Notes: generated by a model from the letters alone, not told the origin. A DNA stretch of 64,000 bases from Verrucomicrobiota bacterium (GCA_019244415.1 JAFASN010000006.1:34473-98472); one strand, 5' to 3'; shown: positions 1-11,700, counted from the stretch's first letter. Made by a program: numbers and translations.

Positions 1-762
1 AATGTTACCTTTCGTTACGCCGGTACTTCTGCCGATGCGGTGCGCAATTTGAATCTCCAAATCGACCCGGGCAAAACGTATGCACTCGTAGGGGCAAGCG
101 GCGCCGGTAAAAGTACGATCCTCTCACTCATCTTGCGTCTTTACGATCCCAGCAGCGGTGTCATCCGTTTGGATGGGATCGATCTTCGGACGATCACGCA
201 GGAGTCATTGCGCCAGCAGATCGGCCTGGTGAGCCAGGACACGTTCTTATTCCACGACACGGTTTACAACAACATCCTTTTCGGCCGGTTGGATGCTGAG
301 CGCGAGGAGGTTTACGCCGCCGCGCAAGCCGCTTACGCGCACGATTTCATCATGGCGCAGCCGAATGGTTACGACACCATCGTCGGCGACAAAGGCATGC
401 TGCTCTCCGGCGGACAGCAGCAGCGAATCGCCATCGCGCGCGCCGTGCTGAAAAACGCCCCCATTCTGCTGCTCGACGAAGCCACCTCGGCACTCGACTC
501 CGAATCGGAACAGCAAATCCAGCTCGCTTTGCAGAAACTTGCTGCGGGTAAAACCGTTGTCGCGATTGCGCATCGGCTCTCGACCATTCTATCCTCCGAT
601 CAAATCGTGGTAATGGATCGGGGACTGGTGAAGGAGATCGGCACGCACGGCGAGCTGCTCGCCAAGTCTGGCTATTATCGGCGGCTGTACGACCTGCAAT
701 TCAAGGGCGGTGCCGAACATAAAGATCCGGAACCGGAAGAACTGTTCGAAGTCGTCGGCTAA
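1..762 (+). CDS. ABC transporter, C-terminal ATP-binding domain (MsbA-like exporter), 5'-truncated by window edge
   Basis: Frame open from base 1; Walker A GASGAGKST, signature LSGGQQQRIAIARAVL, Walker B ILLLDEATSALD. Confidence 0.93.
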   Translation, partial: NVTFRYAGTSADAVRNLNLQIDPGKTYALVGASGAGKSTILSLILRLYDPSSGVIRLDGIDLRTITQESLRQQIGLVSQDTFLFHDTVYNNILFGRLDAEREEVYAAAQAAYAHDFIMAQPNGYDTIVGDKGMLLSGGQQQRIAIARAVLKNAPILLLDEATSALDSESEQQIQLALQKLAAGKTVVAIAHRLSTILSSDQIVVMDRGLVKEIGTHGELLAKSGYYRRLYDLQFKGGAEHKDPEPEELFEVVG

Positions 763-879
763 CGAGACCTGTACTCAGCCCGAGCGCCAACTCCACCTTT
801 CGGCGCCGGCTAGGCTCATTCAATTCGCCGTACTCAGCAACTGCGACGTCCGCGGCAAAACACGCGCCAGGTGGCGCCG

Positions 880-2049
880 CTAAACCGCCGAGCCGGCGTC
901 TTTTAACAGCGGCAAGCGCAGAGTGAACGTGGTCCCCGCCTCTGGTGTACTATCGACCGTGATTGAGCCCTGATGGTCCTCGATGACCTTCTTGGTGATA
1001 TAAAGCCCGAGGCCAGTTCCACTTTTTCCCTGTTTGGTGGTGAAGTACGGGTCGAAAATTTTTGCCATCAACTCCTGCGGGATGCCGCTTCCGGTATCGG
1101 CGACGACGATATCGATGTAAAAATCCTTCCGCACACACGTCACGGTGACGCTGCCCTTTTTCTCGGCGCAGGCCTGCACCGCATTCACGATCACGTTCTG
1201 CACCGCGCGAGTGAGCTGCGTCGCGTCGCCCAGCACCGTGCACTTGTCATCGCAGATGTCGCAATTGAACTCCACGCCATTCTGCGCCGCCAGTCCCGCC
1301 GCTCCCTTGCAAACGTCGCGCAGAATTTGCGCCATTGAGGTCGGCTTTGGTTTAAATCCGCCGTTGCTGCCGTAGCTCTGCCACATCGTGAGCAGATCGC
1401 GGCAAAGTCGCACGTTTTGCTCGATGATGTTCAGCTCTTTGGGCGTGCTGCCGGTCGCGCCTCTCGCTTTTTCAGCCTGCTCGAGTTTTTTCGCCAGCAT
1501 CTGCACGTAACCCCAGACGATCGTGAGCGGGTTACTCAGGTCGTGCACAAATTCCGCCGATGCCTGCCCCAGTGAGGCCAGACGTTCCTTCTGCGCCAGC
1601 TCGCTCATGAGCCGATTGTTCAGCTCCTGGATGCCGCGCGATGCTTCATCGCTCTGCCGGTGGCAGCGCGTGCGCTCGACGTTGCGGCCGATCACCTCGC
1701 GCATTTGCACGGCGTCGAATGGCTTGTTGATGTAGTCGTTCGCGCCGAGCCGCAACGCCTCCTGCGCCGTCTCCAGCGCACCGAACCCGGTCAGCATGAT
1801 CACCGCGACGTGCGGATCTTTCTCGCGGATTTTCCGCAGCCCTTCAATGCCGTTTGTCCCAGGCATGCGGATGTCGCTGATGACCGCGTCGGGCTGTTTT
1901 TCTTCCAGCAGTTGCAGGCCGGTCTCGACGTTGTCGGCCAGGTGCACTTGATAGTTCGGCTTCAGGAGCATGCGCAAACTTTCGCGTGGCCCAAGCTCGT
2001 CATCGATGATTAGAATTTTGGGCTGCTCAGTCGCGGTGATGGAAGGCAT
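880..2049 (-). CDS. Response regulator receiver domain fused to sensor histidine kinase (REC-HisKA-HATPase)
   Basis: ILIIDDELGPRESLRMLL...DAVISDIRMPG receiver; FVHDLSNPLTIVWG H-box; DTGSGIPQELMAKIFDPYFTTKQGKSGTGLGLYI ATPase. Confidence 0.92.
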   Translation of the reverse strand: MPSITATEQPKILIIDDELGPRESLRMLLKPNYQVHLADNVETGLQLLEEKQPDAVISDIRMPGTNGIEGLRKIREKDPHVAVIMLTGFGALETAQEALRLGANDYINKPFDAVQMREVIGRNVERTRCHRQSDEASRGIQELNNRLMSELAQKERLASLGQASAEFVHDLSNPLTIVWGYVQMLAKKLEQAEKARGATGSTPKELNIIEQNVRLCRDLLTMWQSYGSNGGFKPKPTSMAQILRDVCKGAAGLAAQNGVEFNCDICDDKCTVLGDATQLTRAVQNVIVNAVQACAEKKGSVTVTCVRKDFYIDIVVADTGSGIPQELMAKIFDPYFTTKQGKSGTGLGLYITKKVIEDHQGSITVDSTPEAGTTFTLRLPLLKDAGSAV

Positions 2050-2590
2050 GGGGCTGAGGCGGAATGAAGCTAACTTTGTGCCGTTTACAAAAGAAAGAAC
2101 AGCGACCGATGAATGCTGATCTGATTACTGATTGCTGATTTTTTAATCGCTGGTTCGGGACCGCACTGAAGTTATAGCTGAGTACGAACAAAGCCTGGAT
2201 GTTACTCGCACAGCTGTATCGACGAACTCTGCCGGATTTTTGGTAAACTGACTGGATTGATCTTCGAAGAGCTAGCTCTGTCTCCTGCGCCAACTCCTTC
2301 GCAAACAAACCACTCTGGGGGCGATAACGAGCAGGAAAAAAATGCTCGAGGAAAACTGCCGCCGACGTACCAAATCTCGCCCGTGAACATACCACAAACG
2401 TCCGTACGACGTATCCGCGCTTTTCACCAGCGCGTTCTGTACTTTGCGAGCGGGCCGAATCCGCGCGAAGCTCGTTAGAGCGGACGAGCGGTAGCCTCGC
2501 GGGAAGCAAGTACCGGCGGCGTGTTCGTCTGTCTACTTTGCCACACGCCAAAAACGTCCGTGTTTGGGGTGCGGCCTGCAATAGAAACAA

Positions 2591-2671
2591 GAAGGAGCTG
2601 CCTCGTCTCGACGGCAGCTCCTTGCAAAATGATTCGGCGAGGGAGAGAACGGTGTGTTCTCTTCCCTCGCC
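2591..2671 (-). terminator. Tandem hairpins downstream of the minus-strand S53 peptidase gene, probable terminators
   Basis: AAGGAGCTGCC(2592-2602)/GGCAGCTCCTT(2613-2623) perfect 11-bp stem; GGCGAGGGAGAGAAC/GTTCTCTTCCCTCGCC (2636-2671) stem with one bulge. Confidence 0.65.
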
Positions 2672-2706
2672 TAAATCAACGATGAGTTCAGTGTCCCGCG
2701 CGAGTC

Positions 2707-4863
2707 TTAGTACTTCGCGTGTGCCAGGGCGGAATTGATGAACGCGCTGCCATTGGGCGTACCTAGGCCAGTGACATTGTCCCATCCTGGGCCGGTCGCG
2801 AGCGACGAGTCAGTGCCGAATGTAAACACATCCCACCGGGTCGAAACCGGGCTCTGGTAGAGGGCGCTGATATATTGGTTTTGCGCCGGTGGCTGCGGCT
2901 CTGCCAGCGCGTTAGCACTGTAGTACTGAGGCGGGTTCGGCGGATTATAGATCACGCCCGTGACGTTATGCTGCCGGGCCGAAGCGGGCACGTTCACGTC
3001 GGTGATCGGACCATAACCCATTTGGTACAGGATCGGCGCTGCCTGCCCCAGCAGCGAAACAGCGCCCTTGGCGAGCGCAGCTTGGTTGGCAATTGCCCAC
3101 ACGGCAGAGAACATCGGGCACGACAGGCTTGTGCCGCCAAACACGCTCACCTGCTGCGGATGGCCTGGCACGCTATCAGGAGTAACGATGACTTCGTTGC
3201 CAGTCTGCGGGTCGGCATTCATCGAGATGTCAGGTACTTTGCGATAGGCGCCAGACAAACCGTTTTGGAAGGCCGGCTTGGCAAAATAAACACTGGTACC
3301 GCCGCCCGAGCCTCCTTGGAAGCCGAAGAACAGTGGCGGAATGGTAGGCGGATTCGGGATCGGATTCGCGATGCGCACGAAGTTTAATCCCCAGCCGGTC
3401 TGCAATTTGATTTGGTTTTGGCTGTTCAGGAATGTGCTCGTGCCACCCACGGCCGTGACATAGGGAGAATCGGCCAGCGCGTCCACCGAGGTGAGCGGAA
3501 TGCCGAAGTCAGCAGTATCTAAAGCGAGGTCATCGCCAGCATCGCCGCTGGAGACGTTGAGCGAAATACCGAGCAGCGCCGCGGTTTTGGCGATCTGGTT
3601 CTCCACAACCAGCTGGCTCGGATAGTACTCAACCAGCAGGATCTCCGGAATGCCGAAGCTGTTGGAAATGACGCTGCCGAGCTGGTTCTCGACTGCGTAA
3701 AGGTTCGACAGATCAAGTGACGAGCCGTTATCAGCAGCCTCGACGAGGATGATATTCGCGTCTGGAGCCATGGCATGCGCCCACTCCACGTCCAGCGTCG
3801 TCTCATACTGCCAGTTGCCGCTGATGCAGCCGTTGGTGGCTGTGCAGGTGACCGGGCCAGTGGGCTGGATAATCTGGAAGTTTTTGCCGGGCACCAGCTT
3901 TGGCAGACCATTCAGTTGCGAGAAAAGATTTGCGTCCTGCAAGATGGTGTTCGAGCCGTAGGCATCGACGATCACGATCGTCTGCCCCGCGCCGCGCAAT
4001 CCTTGCTTATAGACTGAGTTCAAGCCGTAGGCAGTCTGCATCTCGGCCGCGTCGTAGCCGCAGGGCGGCAAATTCGGCGGGTTGGTGTTGGTGATATTCG
4101 CACCATAGCGATTGCCTGTATAAGTCGCCTTGGGCGGGCCGCCGTTCGTGGTGAAGGTGACGGTTTGCACGCCGCGCAAACAATCGGCGCTAAAGAAAAG
4201 GCCATTCGGCGCGGATGAAACGGAAACGCCCTTGTAGGGAGTGCCAGTCTCCGGTTCTTTCGGCACGGAAACGTTCGCGCGGTATTGCATCGTACCGAGA
4301 CCCTGCACCGCGGCAACAAGCGCGTCAGTCGGCCCCGCCGGTCTGGGCACCGAGGTCGTCTGCCGATGGATTTGGCCATTGACCAGCACCCGGTTTACGC
4401 GGGTATTAAATGCGCGCTGGGCATCACCGATCTGCCCTTCGGCCATAACGAAGTGGTTATTCGCCTCGACTGATTTCACGTTCAGGTGAAAGCTGGCGAG
4501 ATATTTCTGCACAGCGAGGGCGTCAGCCGCAGTGGGAGCGAACTGTGCTTTGTATTGGGCTTGCGTCAGCCAGTGGTGGTAGTTAGGCGAATTGGCGTCA
4601 TTCATCTGCTGCAACAACGCGTCGGCGGCCGCTTCATTATGCATTTTCAGCCAGACTGTCACTGAGACCGGCGCTGACGCGCTTTCCGGCCCCAGCTCCA
4701 TCCGCGCGTTACTGGCCAGGCCATGCGCGGGAACCGCGATTGCCCCGTAGATAAACATGATAGCTCCCGCGAATAGCGCCGCTGCCACTGTGCCGCGCCA
4801 GACGCGTGATCCCATCACGCTCGCACTCACTTTTTGAACGAATCGAAACAATTTGATGCTCAT
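2707..4863 (-). CDS. S53 family (sedolisin/kumamolisin-like) peptidase with pro-domain
   Basis: Signal/TM N-terminus, pro-kumamolisin-like region, GGTSLSCPMFSAVWAIANQAA catalytic Ser motif, VTAVGGTS. Confidence 0.88.
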   Translation of the reverse strand: MSIKLFRFVQKVSASVMGSRVWRGTVAAALFAGAIMFIYGAIAVPAHGLASNARMELGPESASAPVSVTVWLKMHNEAAADALLQQMNDANSPNYHHWLTQAQYKAQFAPTAADALAVQKYLASFHLNVKSVEANNHFVMAEGQIGDAQRAFNTRVNRVLVNGQIHRQTTSVPRPAGPTDALVAAVQGLGTMQYRANVSVPKEPETGTPYKGVSVSSAPNGLFFSADCLRGVQTVTFTTNGGPPKATYTGNRYGANITNTNPPNLPPCGYDAAEMQTAYGLNSVYKQGLRGAGQTIVIVDAYGSNTILQDANLFSQLNGLPKLVPGKNFQIIQPTGPVTCTATNGCISGNWQYETTLDVEWAHAMAPDANIILVEAADNGSSLDLSNLYAVENQLGSVISNSFGIPEILLVEYYPSQLVVENQIAKTAALLGISLNVSSGDAGDDLALDTADFGIPLTSVDALADSPYVTAVGGTSTFLNSQNQIKLQTGWGLNFVRIANPIPNPPTIPPLFFGFQGGSGGGTSVYFAKPAFQNGLSGAYRKVPDISMNADPQTGNEVIVTPDSVPGHPQQVSVFGGTSLSCPMFSAVWAIANQAALAKGAVSLLGQAAPILYQMGYGPITDVNVPASARQHNVTGVIYNPPNPPQYYSANALAEPQPPAQNQYISALYQSPVSTRWDVFTFGTDSSLATGPGWDNVTGLGTPNGSAFINSALAHAKY

Positions 4864-5088
4864 ATGGATTTATGTTTACCAGCCGAAGAGCGAGTCTTTC
4901 CTGGCCACCGCCGCCCATGCCTCAGCGCCAAAAGTAACCGGCCCAATCCGGGTTTGCGCCAGTGTGCTCGGGTTGGCGCTTGAATGTCAATCCTAATTCG
5001 TACGCAGATCGCGAATTTTTTCCCGGAACGCTCTGCCACGCCGGCTGCAAGGCGCGTAGCTTCGAACTTCGGCCAACAATCAGCTGGA

Positions 5089-6522
5089 TCAGATCGCGTA
5101 CTTTTCCGCCAGCTTGTTCGCTGTCTGGCAGATCAGCTCCCAACCCGCGCGAACATGGTTTTCCGTGGTCAAAATATTACCAAGGCCCAGACGAATGGCA
5201 GTGCGGCCGCGCAGCTTTGTTTGCGTCAGGTAAGCGCGGCCGGAATGATTCACCTCTTCTACTAGGCGGGAGTTAAAGTCATCCGGTGCGCGCTTTGCCC
5301 GGAAACAGACCACACCCATGGATACAGGTGCGCTCAACTCCCATCTGCGCGAGGCGCTGACCCAGTCGCCAAACAACCTGGCCAGCCGCATGTGCTCACG
5401 AATCCGCGCCGCGATTCCCTCCCGGCCGAAGGTGCGGAAGACCATCCATGCTTTCAGGGCGCGGAAACGCCGCCCAAGCGGCACGCCGTAATCCATGTAA
5501 TTGCGCTCTGCCTCTTCCGTATCGCCGCGCAAGTACTCCGGCACGAGGGTAAAGACGCGCCGCAGCCGCTCCAGGTCGCGCAGGTAAAGTACGCTGAAAT
5601 CAAACGGCACGAAGAGCATCTTGTGCGGGTTGACGATGAGCGAATCGGCACGCGCCCAGCCTTCGGTGATCGCGCCTTCTTCCGGCAACAATGCCAGGCC
5701 GCCCCCGTAAGCCGCATCAATGTGGAGCCAGATTTTGTACTCATGGCACACGTCGGCGATTGCATTCACCGGATCGACGCTGGCAGTGGAAGTTGTCCCG
5801 CAGGTGGCGACGACGGCGAGCGGCCGCATCCCACCCGAGAGGTCGCGCGCGATCAGCTCGCGCAATTTCTCCACCCGCATCCGAAAGCTCTCATCAGTCG
5901 GCACGCGGACGACGTTTTCTTCGCCAACTCCGATGGCGATGGCAGCTTTTTCCACCGAGCTATGCGCCTGGTCAGAAGTGTAAATGCGCAAAGCCGGTCC
6001 GCCGCTCACGCCGAGCGTGCGGGCGTCGGGCACGGCTTCTTCCCGGGCAGCGCACAGCGCATGCATGATGCCGATCGATGCGGTATCGAACACCACCCCG
6101 CTCCACTCCGCCGGCAGTAGCAGCCATTGCCGCAGCCAGTCGATTACCACCGTTTCCAATTCCGTCGCGGCCGGCGAAGTACGCCAAGTCATGGCGTTCA
6201 CATTGAGCGCAGCCGACGCAATCTCGCCCAGCACGCCAGGCGCCGTGGTGGTGCAACCGAAGTACGCGAGAAATTCCGGATGCGCCCAGTTCAAAAGTCC
6301 GGGAACAATGATGTCCTTGAAATCCGCGAAAATGGCATCGAACGCTTCGCCCTCGTTAGGTGGAACAGAAGGTAATGCCCTGGTGATTTCACCCGGCGTG
6401 ACGGCCGGCGCCACCGGCAACTTCTCGATGTTCGCTCGGTACTCTACAATCCAGTCGGTTAACTGCCGAAGCTGCTGGCGGAATTCCTCGACCGGAACGT
6501 CACCTGATTCTTTCGTACTCAC
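5089..6522 (-). CDS. PLP-dependent group II (aromatic amino acid-type) decarboxylase
   Basis: LHIDAAYGGGLALL and SLIVNPHKMLFVPFDFSVLYLRD PLP-lysine motif; full length 477 aa. Confidence 0.9.
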   Translation of the reverse strand: MSTKESGDVPVEEFRQQLRQLTDWIVEYRANIEKLPVAPAVTPGEITRALPSVPPNEGEAFDAIFADFKDIIVPGLLNWAHPEFLAYFGCTTTAPGVLGEIASAALNVNAMTWRTSPAATELETVVIDWLRQWLLLPAEWSGVVFDTASIGIMHALCAAREEAVPDARTLGVSGGPALRIYTSDQAHSSVEKAAIAIGVGEENVVRVPTDESFRMRVEKLRELIARDLSGGMRPLAVVATCGTTSTASVDPVNAIADVCHEYKIWLHIDAAYGGGLALLPEEGAITEGWARADSLIVNPHKMLFVPFDFSVLYLRDLERLRRVFTLVPEYLRGDTEEAERNYMDYGVPLGRRFRALKAWMVFRTFGREGIAARIREHMRLARLFGDWVSASRRWELSAPVSMGVVCFRAKRAPDDFNSRLVEEVNHSGRAYLTQTKLRGRTAIRLGLGNILTTENHVRAGWELICQTANKLAEKYAI

Positions 6523-6552
6523 CTGCGCCTCCGTTCGACTGGAGCTGGCATC

Positions 6553-8724
6553 TTAGAAGGCAAAGCCGAACGAGAAATGGAAGGCGCCAAAGTCTTCGCC
6601 TGGCCGCGGATCCGGGTTGACTCCGTAATCGACGCGCACGGGTCCGATTGGCAGATCATAACGCAGCCCGGCGCCGATGCCGAAGCGCATATCGCCGAAG
6701 CCGGGCTGGCTGGCGTCAGGGAGCAAATTTCCAGCATCGACAAAAACAGCGCCCTTCAGCTCGCCGTAAAGTGGAAAGGTATATTCCACATTGAAGATGG
6801 TGTAGAACTCACCGCCGATGGGGTTGCCGCCGCGATCGTGCGGGCCGAGCTCGCGCTCACCGAAGCTGCGCACCGTGGTGCTCCCGCCATTGAAGAAGCG
6901 TTCGTCGATCGGTATGGCGAGCGCTTCGGTTGTGCCGTGGTCGTCGAGTGGATAAATCACGCCGCCACGCGCGCCTACGGCCAGGAGACTGCGCTCAAAC
7001 CATTTCCTTAAGGCCGACTTTTCCAGGTTTTCGCCGCCGACAACTGCCACCGGCTCGGGCGCGAACGACACGTAGTAGCTGGCGCGCGCTGTGGTGCGCA
7101 AAAAATCTATGTCGCTGCCAATGGCACTCGAAGCGAAGTCGATGCTGTTGTCGAAAACAAAGCCCCGCGGCGCCACCAACGGGTTCTTGCGCAGGTCAAG
7201 CGTCTGGCTAAACCCGACCGAGCTGACAAAGTACGAGGTCGGGCCGAGCAGGTCCGGCGGGTGAATCGTTGAGCTGGTAATATCGACGTGCCGTTCAGCA
7301 TAGTTAAGCGATACCTCGTATTGCTCCGTGATCTTGCGGCCAAGACTAAGCCGGCCGCCCAGCTCAAATTTTGAGTAACCATCAAAGTCGAAGGTCAAAG
7401 CTGAAAGCCGCGCCCGCAGCGAGTAGTCACTGTCAAATAGATACGGATCTTCGTAAAGAATGTCGCCTTTGTAACCGCGCTCCGAGATTTCTATCGAAGT
7501 AGTTAGTGGCCGCCCATAGCCAAATAAATTCCGGTTGGCGTACTGCACCCCGAAGATGGCGCCTTCGAATGAGCCGTAGCCAATGGAAAAGCCGAACTGC
7601 TGCGGTTTCGCTTCCTCTACATTAATGTCGAGCCGCAGTAGGTTGCCGTCGATGGGCGTGGGATTGATTTGCAAAATATTGAACAAACCGCTGCGCATTA
7701 GCTCACGGAACTTCTTCTCGATGACATCCGGACTGTAAGGCTGGCCGCTTAACTTCCTGAAACGGTTCACCAGGTAACTCGGTCGAAGCTGCTGAGTACC
7801 ACTAACGTGCACACCATCGAAGTAGTAGATGTGACTTGGATCGAGCACGATCCGCACGGGCACACGGCCATTCACGGCCGCGGCGATATCGCTGCTGGCA
7901 TTTACCTTCACGGCATAATAGCCGCGCGCCTTGTAGTAAGCTTGCAGTCTGCGCGGGATATCAGCTACCCGGCCATCGGTGTAAGGCTGGTTGATCAGGT
8001 CGAGAAGCTGTCCGCGCAAAGTTTCCGCGCCGTAAATCGTAGGCCCAACAAACTCGATGGGCCCGAAAAAGTACTGAGGACCCTCATGTACTACCATAAG
8101 TACATAGACGAGGTCAGGTTGAACGAATCGGTATTGCGGCTTCTCCACCGTGCAATCGGCGAACCCTTCGGCGACATAGAACCGTTGTACTAGATCAGCG
8201 CCTTCCTCGACATCGGTACTTACAAAAGGCAGCGAGGCCTGGAGCTTCGAGTAGCGCTGCCGCGTCGGCCCGACAGCGTACTCGAACAGCTTGTCTGCGG
8301 CGATGTTGTTGTTTCCGGAGAACTCGATAGTGCCAAGACGCACCAGCGGCCCTTCATTTACATCAAGCTCCAAGCGATCTCCTCGTACTTCGTAGTGAAC
8401 ATCCACATGAGCATAGCCATGTTTCTTGTAGAAGAGTTCCAGGAAGAAGGCAGCGTCATCTGCGCGCGCGTTTGTCAGGCCATACTGATCGATGGTCGCG
8501 ATCTGCTCCTTCAACTGCGAGCGCAGCTCCTTCTCATCAAAAGCGGTGTTGCCGCGGAACTCGATGTTCGCGTGCTGCGCCACCTTTTCCTGCTGCTTTG
8601 CCACTGCGCGCTGCTCCTGCTGTTTTTGCTTCTGCTGCGGCAACTCGGTTGCGTTTTGCCCGTAGCTGACGCTCAAAGTAGCGCTCAGCAAGAGAGCGAT
8701 TACTCCAGCTCGCCTCATCGTCAC
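6553..8724 (-). CDS. BamA/TamA-family outer membrane protein (POTRA repeats plus beta-barrel)
   Basis: Signal peptide, POTRA-like repeats, C-terminal GPVRVDYGVNPDPRPGEDFGAFHFSFGFAF with terminal Phe; overlaps tamB start by 4 nt. Confidence 0.9.
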   Translation of the reverse strand: MTMRRAGVIALLLSATLSVSYGQNATELPQQKQKQQEQRAVAKQQEKVAQHANIEFRGNTAFDEKELRSQLKEQIATIDQYGLTNARADDAAFFLELFYKKHGYAHVDVHYEVRGDRLELDVNEGPLVRLGTIEFSGNNNIAADKLFEYAVGPTRQRYSKLQASLPFVSTDVEEGADLVQRFYVAEGFADCTVEKPQYRFVQPDLVYVLMVVHEGPQYFFGPIEFVGPTIYGAETLRGQLLDLINQPYTDGRVADIPRRLQAYYKARGYYAVKVNASSDIAAAVNGRVPVRIVLDPSHIYYFDGVHVSGTQQLRPSYLVNRFRKLSGQPYSPDVIEKKFRELMRSGLFNILQINPTPIDGNLLRLDINVEEAKPQQFGFSIGYGSFEGAIFGVQYANRNLFGYGRPLTTSIEISERGYKGDILYEDPYLFDSDYSLRARLSALTFDFDGYSKFELGGRLSLGRKITEQYEVSLNYAERHVDITSSTIHPPDLLGPTSYFVSSVGFSQTLDLRKNPLVAPRGFVFDNSIDFASSAIGSDIDFLRTTARASYYVSFAPEPVAVVGGENLEKSALRKWFERSLLAVGARGGVIYPLDDHGTTEALAIPIDERFFNGGSTTVRSFGERELGPHDRGGNPIGGEFYTIFNVEYTFPLYGELKGAVFVDAGNLLPDASQPGFGDMRFGIGAGLRYDLPIGPVRVDYGVNPDPRPGEDFGAFHFSFGFAF

Positions 8725-11700
8725 CGGAAGCGGATAAGGTACTTTATCTGGCCGCGGAAATCCCCCGCTACGCCGACGTCGCCCACAAGTACAATATTGT
8801 CCGTAACCTTGAATCGCGCTGTGGCTGTTTGTTCGCTCGTCCGCTGCTCCGATGTGCCAAAGCCTACGTCGAGCCGACTGAAGAACGAGTCATTCTTCGT
8901 AGGTTGACCTTTCTTGAAGAACTTGGCGTAAAGTTGTTTCACCAGTAGCAGCGCGGCGCGGCTGGCCAGCACGTTACCGCTGCCGGTTAATTCTTCCCGC
9001 GTCGTCCCTGTCGCAAGCAGCGAGATAATTTCCTCCTGCGGCAATGGCGGTTCGCTGGTAAAAACGGCCTCCGGCGAATTCGCCGTCCCATAGATATACG
9101 CGTGAATGGTGTAGTCCCGGATGAGTGAAGTACCGTGCAACTCGATGCGCGGATTAAGCGGATCATCTGGTGTGAAATAAAGAAAGCCGTACTGAACGGT
9201 CAGCGTACTGAACGGCAGCGTCGCGTCGAAGTTCTCCAGCCGCACCTGACCCTGCAACCCGGGTTGCAGACCGGTGCCGTTGAGCTTCATGTCGATAATC
9301 GCGTCGCCAGTGGCGAGGTTTCCATTAATTAAAAACGGATCCTTGCTCTTGACGGTGACATCGAATTTCCAATCGCGCAGCGGCGGATCGGGAAAGGAAA
9401 GCATCGGCTGCGAGGCAGGCGGTTCCGGCGCAGGCCGGCCGGGCAGCCCGATCGGAATAATGTCGATGTTCTTCAGGAAATGACTGTTCGTCAGCGCGAC
9501 GTCGCCTTTCACCAGCGCGGCCATGAAGGGACCTGTAACCCTGATGTTCGCGTCGGCGCGCGCCGTCAGCGAATCATTGCGCGCCACGAGCACGCTATCG
9601 GCCCGCAACGTCAGATCGAGGTTCGGCTCGGTCAACTTGGGGAACAGAACGCGACCGCTGAGTACGAACGGGCCGCCGGCAAGATCGCCGGCGAATTTTT
9701 CCAATGTGAGCGCGTTATCGCGAAAGACGAGGCGGCCCTGGTAGCCGGTCAACGCCGGAAGCGTAGGATTACTGAACCGCGCGACGTTGATGTTAATATC
9801 GCCGCTGCCGCTGAAAACCGGACGCGCGATCGTGCCGCCGATTGCCACATCCAGCGCCGCCGTGCCATCGAGCTGCTGGATCGCTGGAACAAACTGCCGC
9901 AGGAAATTCACCGAGCTGCGCGGAAGCCGCACGCCGGCCTGCACTGGCGTGTTCTCATCCAGTGAATGCGTACTCAGCAGTTTGCCAGCATCGAAAGGCA
10001 TCACGGCGGTGATTGCCACCGGCTCGATCTTTGGCTGCTTCAGTTCGCCGGCGATGTTCAATTTACCTTGCGCGGCATCGGCGCTCACCCGCAACGTCGC
10101 TGGATCGAGATTCGCGAACTTGGGATTACGTAGCTCACGCGCGTCGACGTCGAGATGCCCATGCAGATTCGCCAGGCTGCCATCGGCCTGTACTTTCATG
10201 GTGACGAACCCGCTCGCTACCGGAGGCAGGCCGAGGTCATCGGAGATTTTTTTGAGGTCGAGATTTTCCGCCTGGAATGTCGCGGCGACATTGCCATCCG
10301 ACGGAAACACCGGCGCGTCCGTCCCGACATTTTTCCAGATGAATGGAATGCTCACGCTGCCGACCGCGTACTTGGTCGGGCCCTGGTTGAGCTGAATTTT
10401 CGAAATCTCCAGCCGCTCGTTTTTGGCGGAGGCAATCGCCTCGAAGTCCATCCGGTCGCTGCCGATGAAAAATGTGGGCATCTCCAGGCCGGCGGGCGAA
10501 TAGGTCGTGTCGATATTTGCCTGAAGCGCTTTCATGTTTCCAAGCTGACCGTGGGTCCAATTGAGCTTCAACGCTCCGTTTTGGGCGAGCCTTGCCAGTG
10601 AACCGCTCCCTTCCCAATTCAGCGTGAACGCTCCACCGAGCGTGGTATTGTTACTCGTCGCGGCAAGCAGCGGCTTCACTGTACTCAGGTCAGCGATGTT
10701 GACGGCGAGTTTACCGGCGAAGTTCTTCTCGCCGGCAAGATCAAGCGAGCCGTGTGCGTTCACGAAATCGTGCTGGTTCAGGCTCGCTGTGAGATCGTTG
10801 AGAAAAACCCGGCTACGCCAAATGGCGCCTGCCGCACTGAGCTGCGGGACAGTCAAATTCCGCGCCTGCAATCCAGCGCCGTAAACATCGAAGGACCCAT
10901 TCGCCGTCTCGCCGTTCCAGGTGACCTGCGCCCAGCCGGAAAGCGCGCCGGCGACCCTATCTGGTGACGGCTCGCTCCAGAACGCGGCGAGCTCCGGCGC
11001 GTTGATCGTCACGTCGAATTGCGCCGGTTGCCTGGTGAAATCGCTCGTGTTCGCTTGCAGCTCTGCCTTGCCCGTTGCCGAAATCGAGTTAGGGCCGCGG
11101 CTGACGCCGGCGTGCGAAATGGTGACTTTGTTGCCCTTCTGCTCGATTTGCGCGGTCACGTTATCAACTGCGAAAGCGCCCTGGTGCGGAGCAGTGATGA
11201 TCACACCGGCATTCATTTGTACTCCGTCGAACCACGGCAAGTCCCGGCCGCTCGTTCGCAATTCTTTCGTGCACGAAACGGTCGCATCGAGCTTCTCCAA
11301 TCCAGCGTCGCCGCTGCGCAGCGCCCCCGAGGAAATCTTGAGATCGGCCGCGAGTCGATCCTGATGCACATCGATCACGCCGTTCACCTGGGCTTGGCCA
11401 ATCACCGGCTGCGGCATCCCTGCGGTGATCGCCTGCAAATCCAGGTCGTTACTTGTGATCTCAAAATGCGCCGGGCTGCGACCGAGATTACGAGCATCAG
11501 CGGGAAGTTGAATTTCGCCCCGGGCCTGCAATGCGCTGCTGGCGCGCACGAGCTCGACAGGTTGCAGCGCCGCGACGCCATCATGTGCCGAGATCCGCGC
11601 CGCGATGCGATCAAACGTGATGCCGTTCACCTGCAAATCGCGCACGAGTACATCGCCCGCGCTCTTCCATGTCTTGGGCGAGCTGAGCAGACCGGAGAAA

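Noticed and set aside
2027-2785. 252-aa minus-strand ORF
   Set aside because: Overlaps the S53 peptidase 3' end and the terminator hairpins; composition looks random
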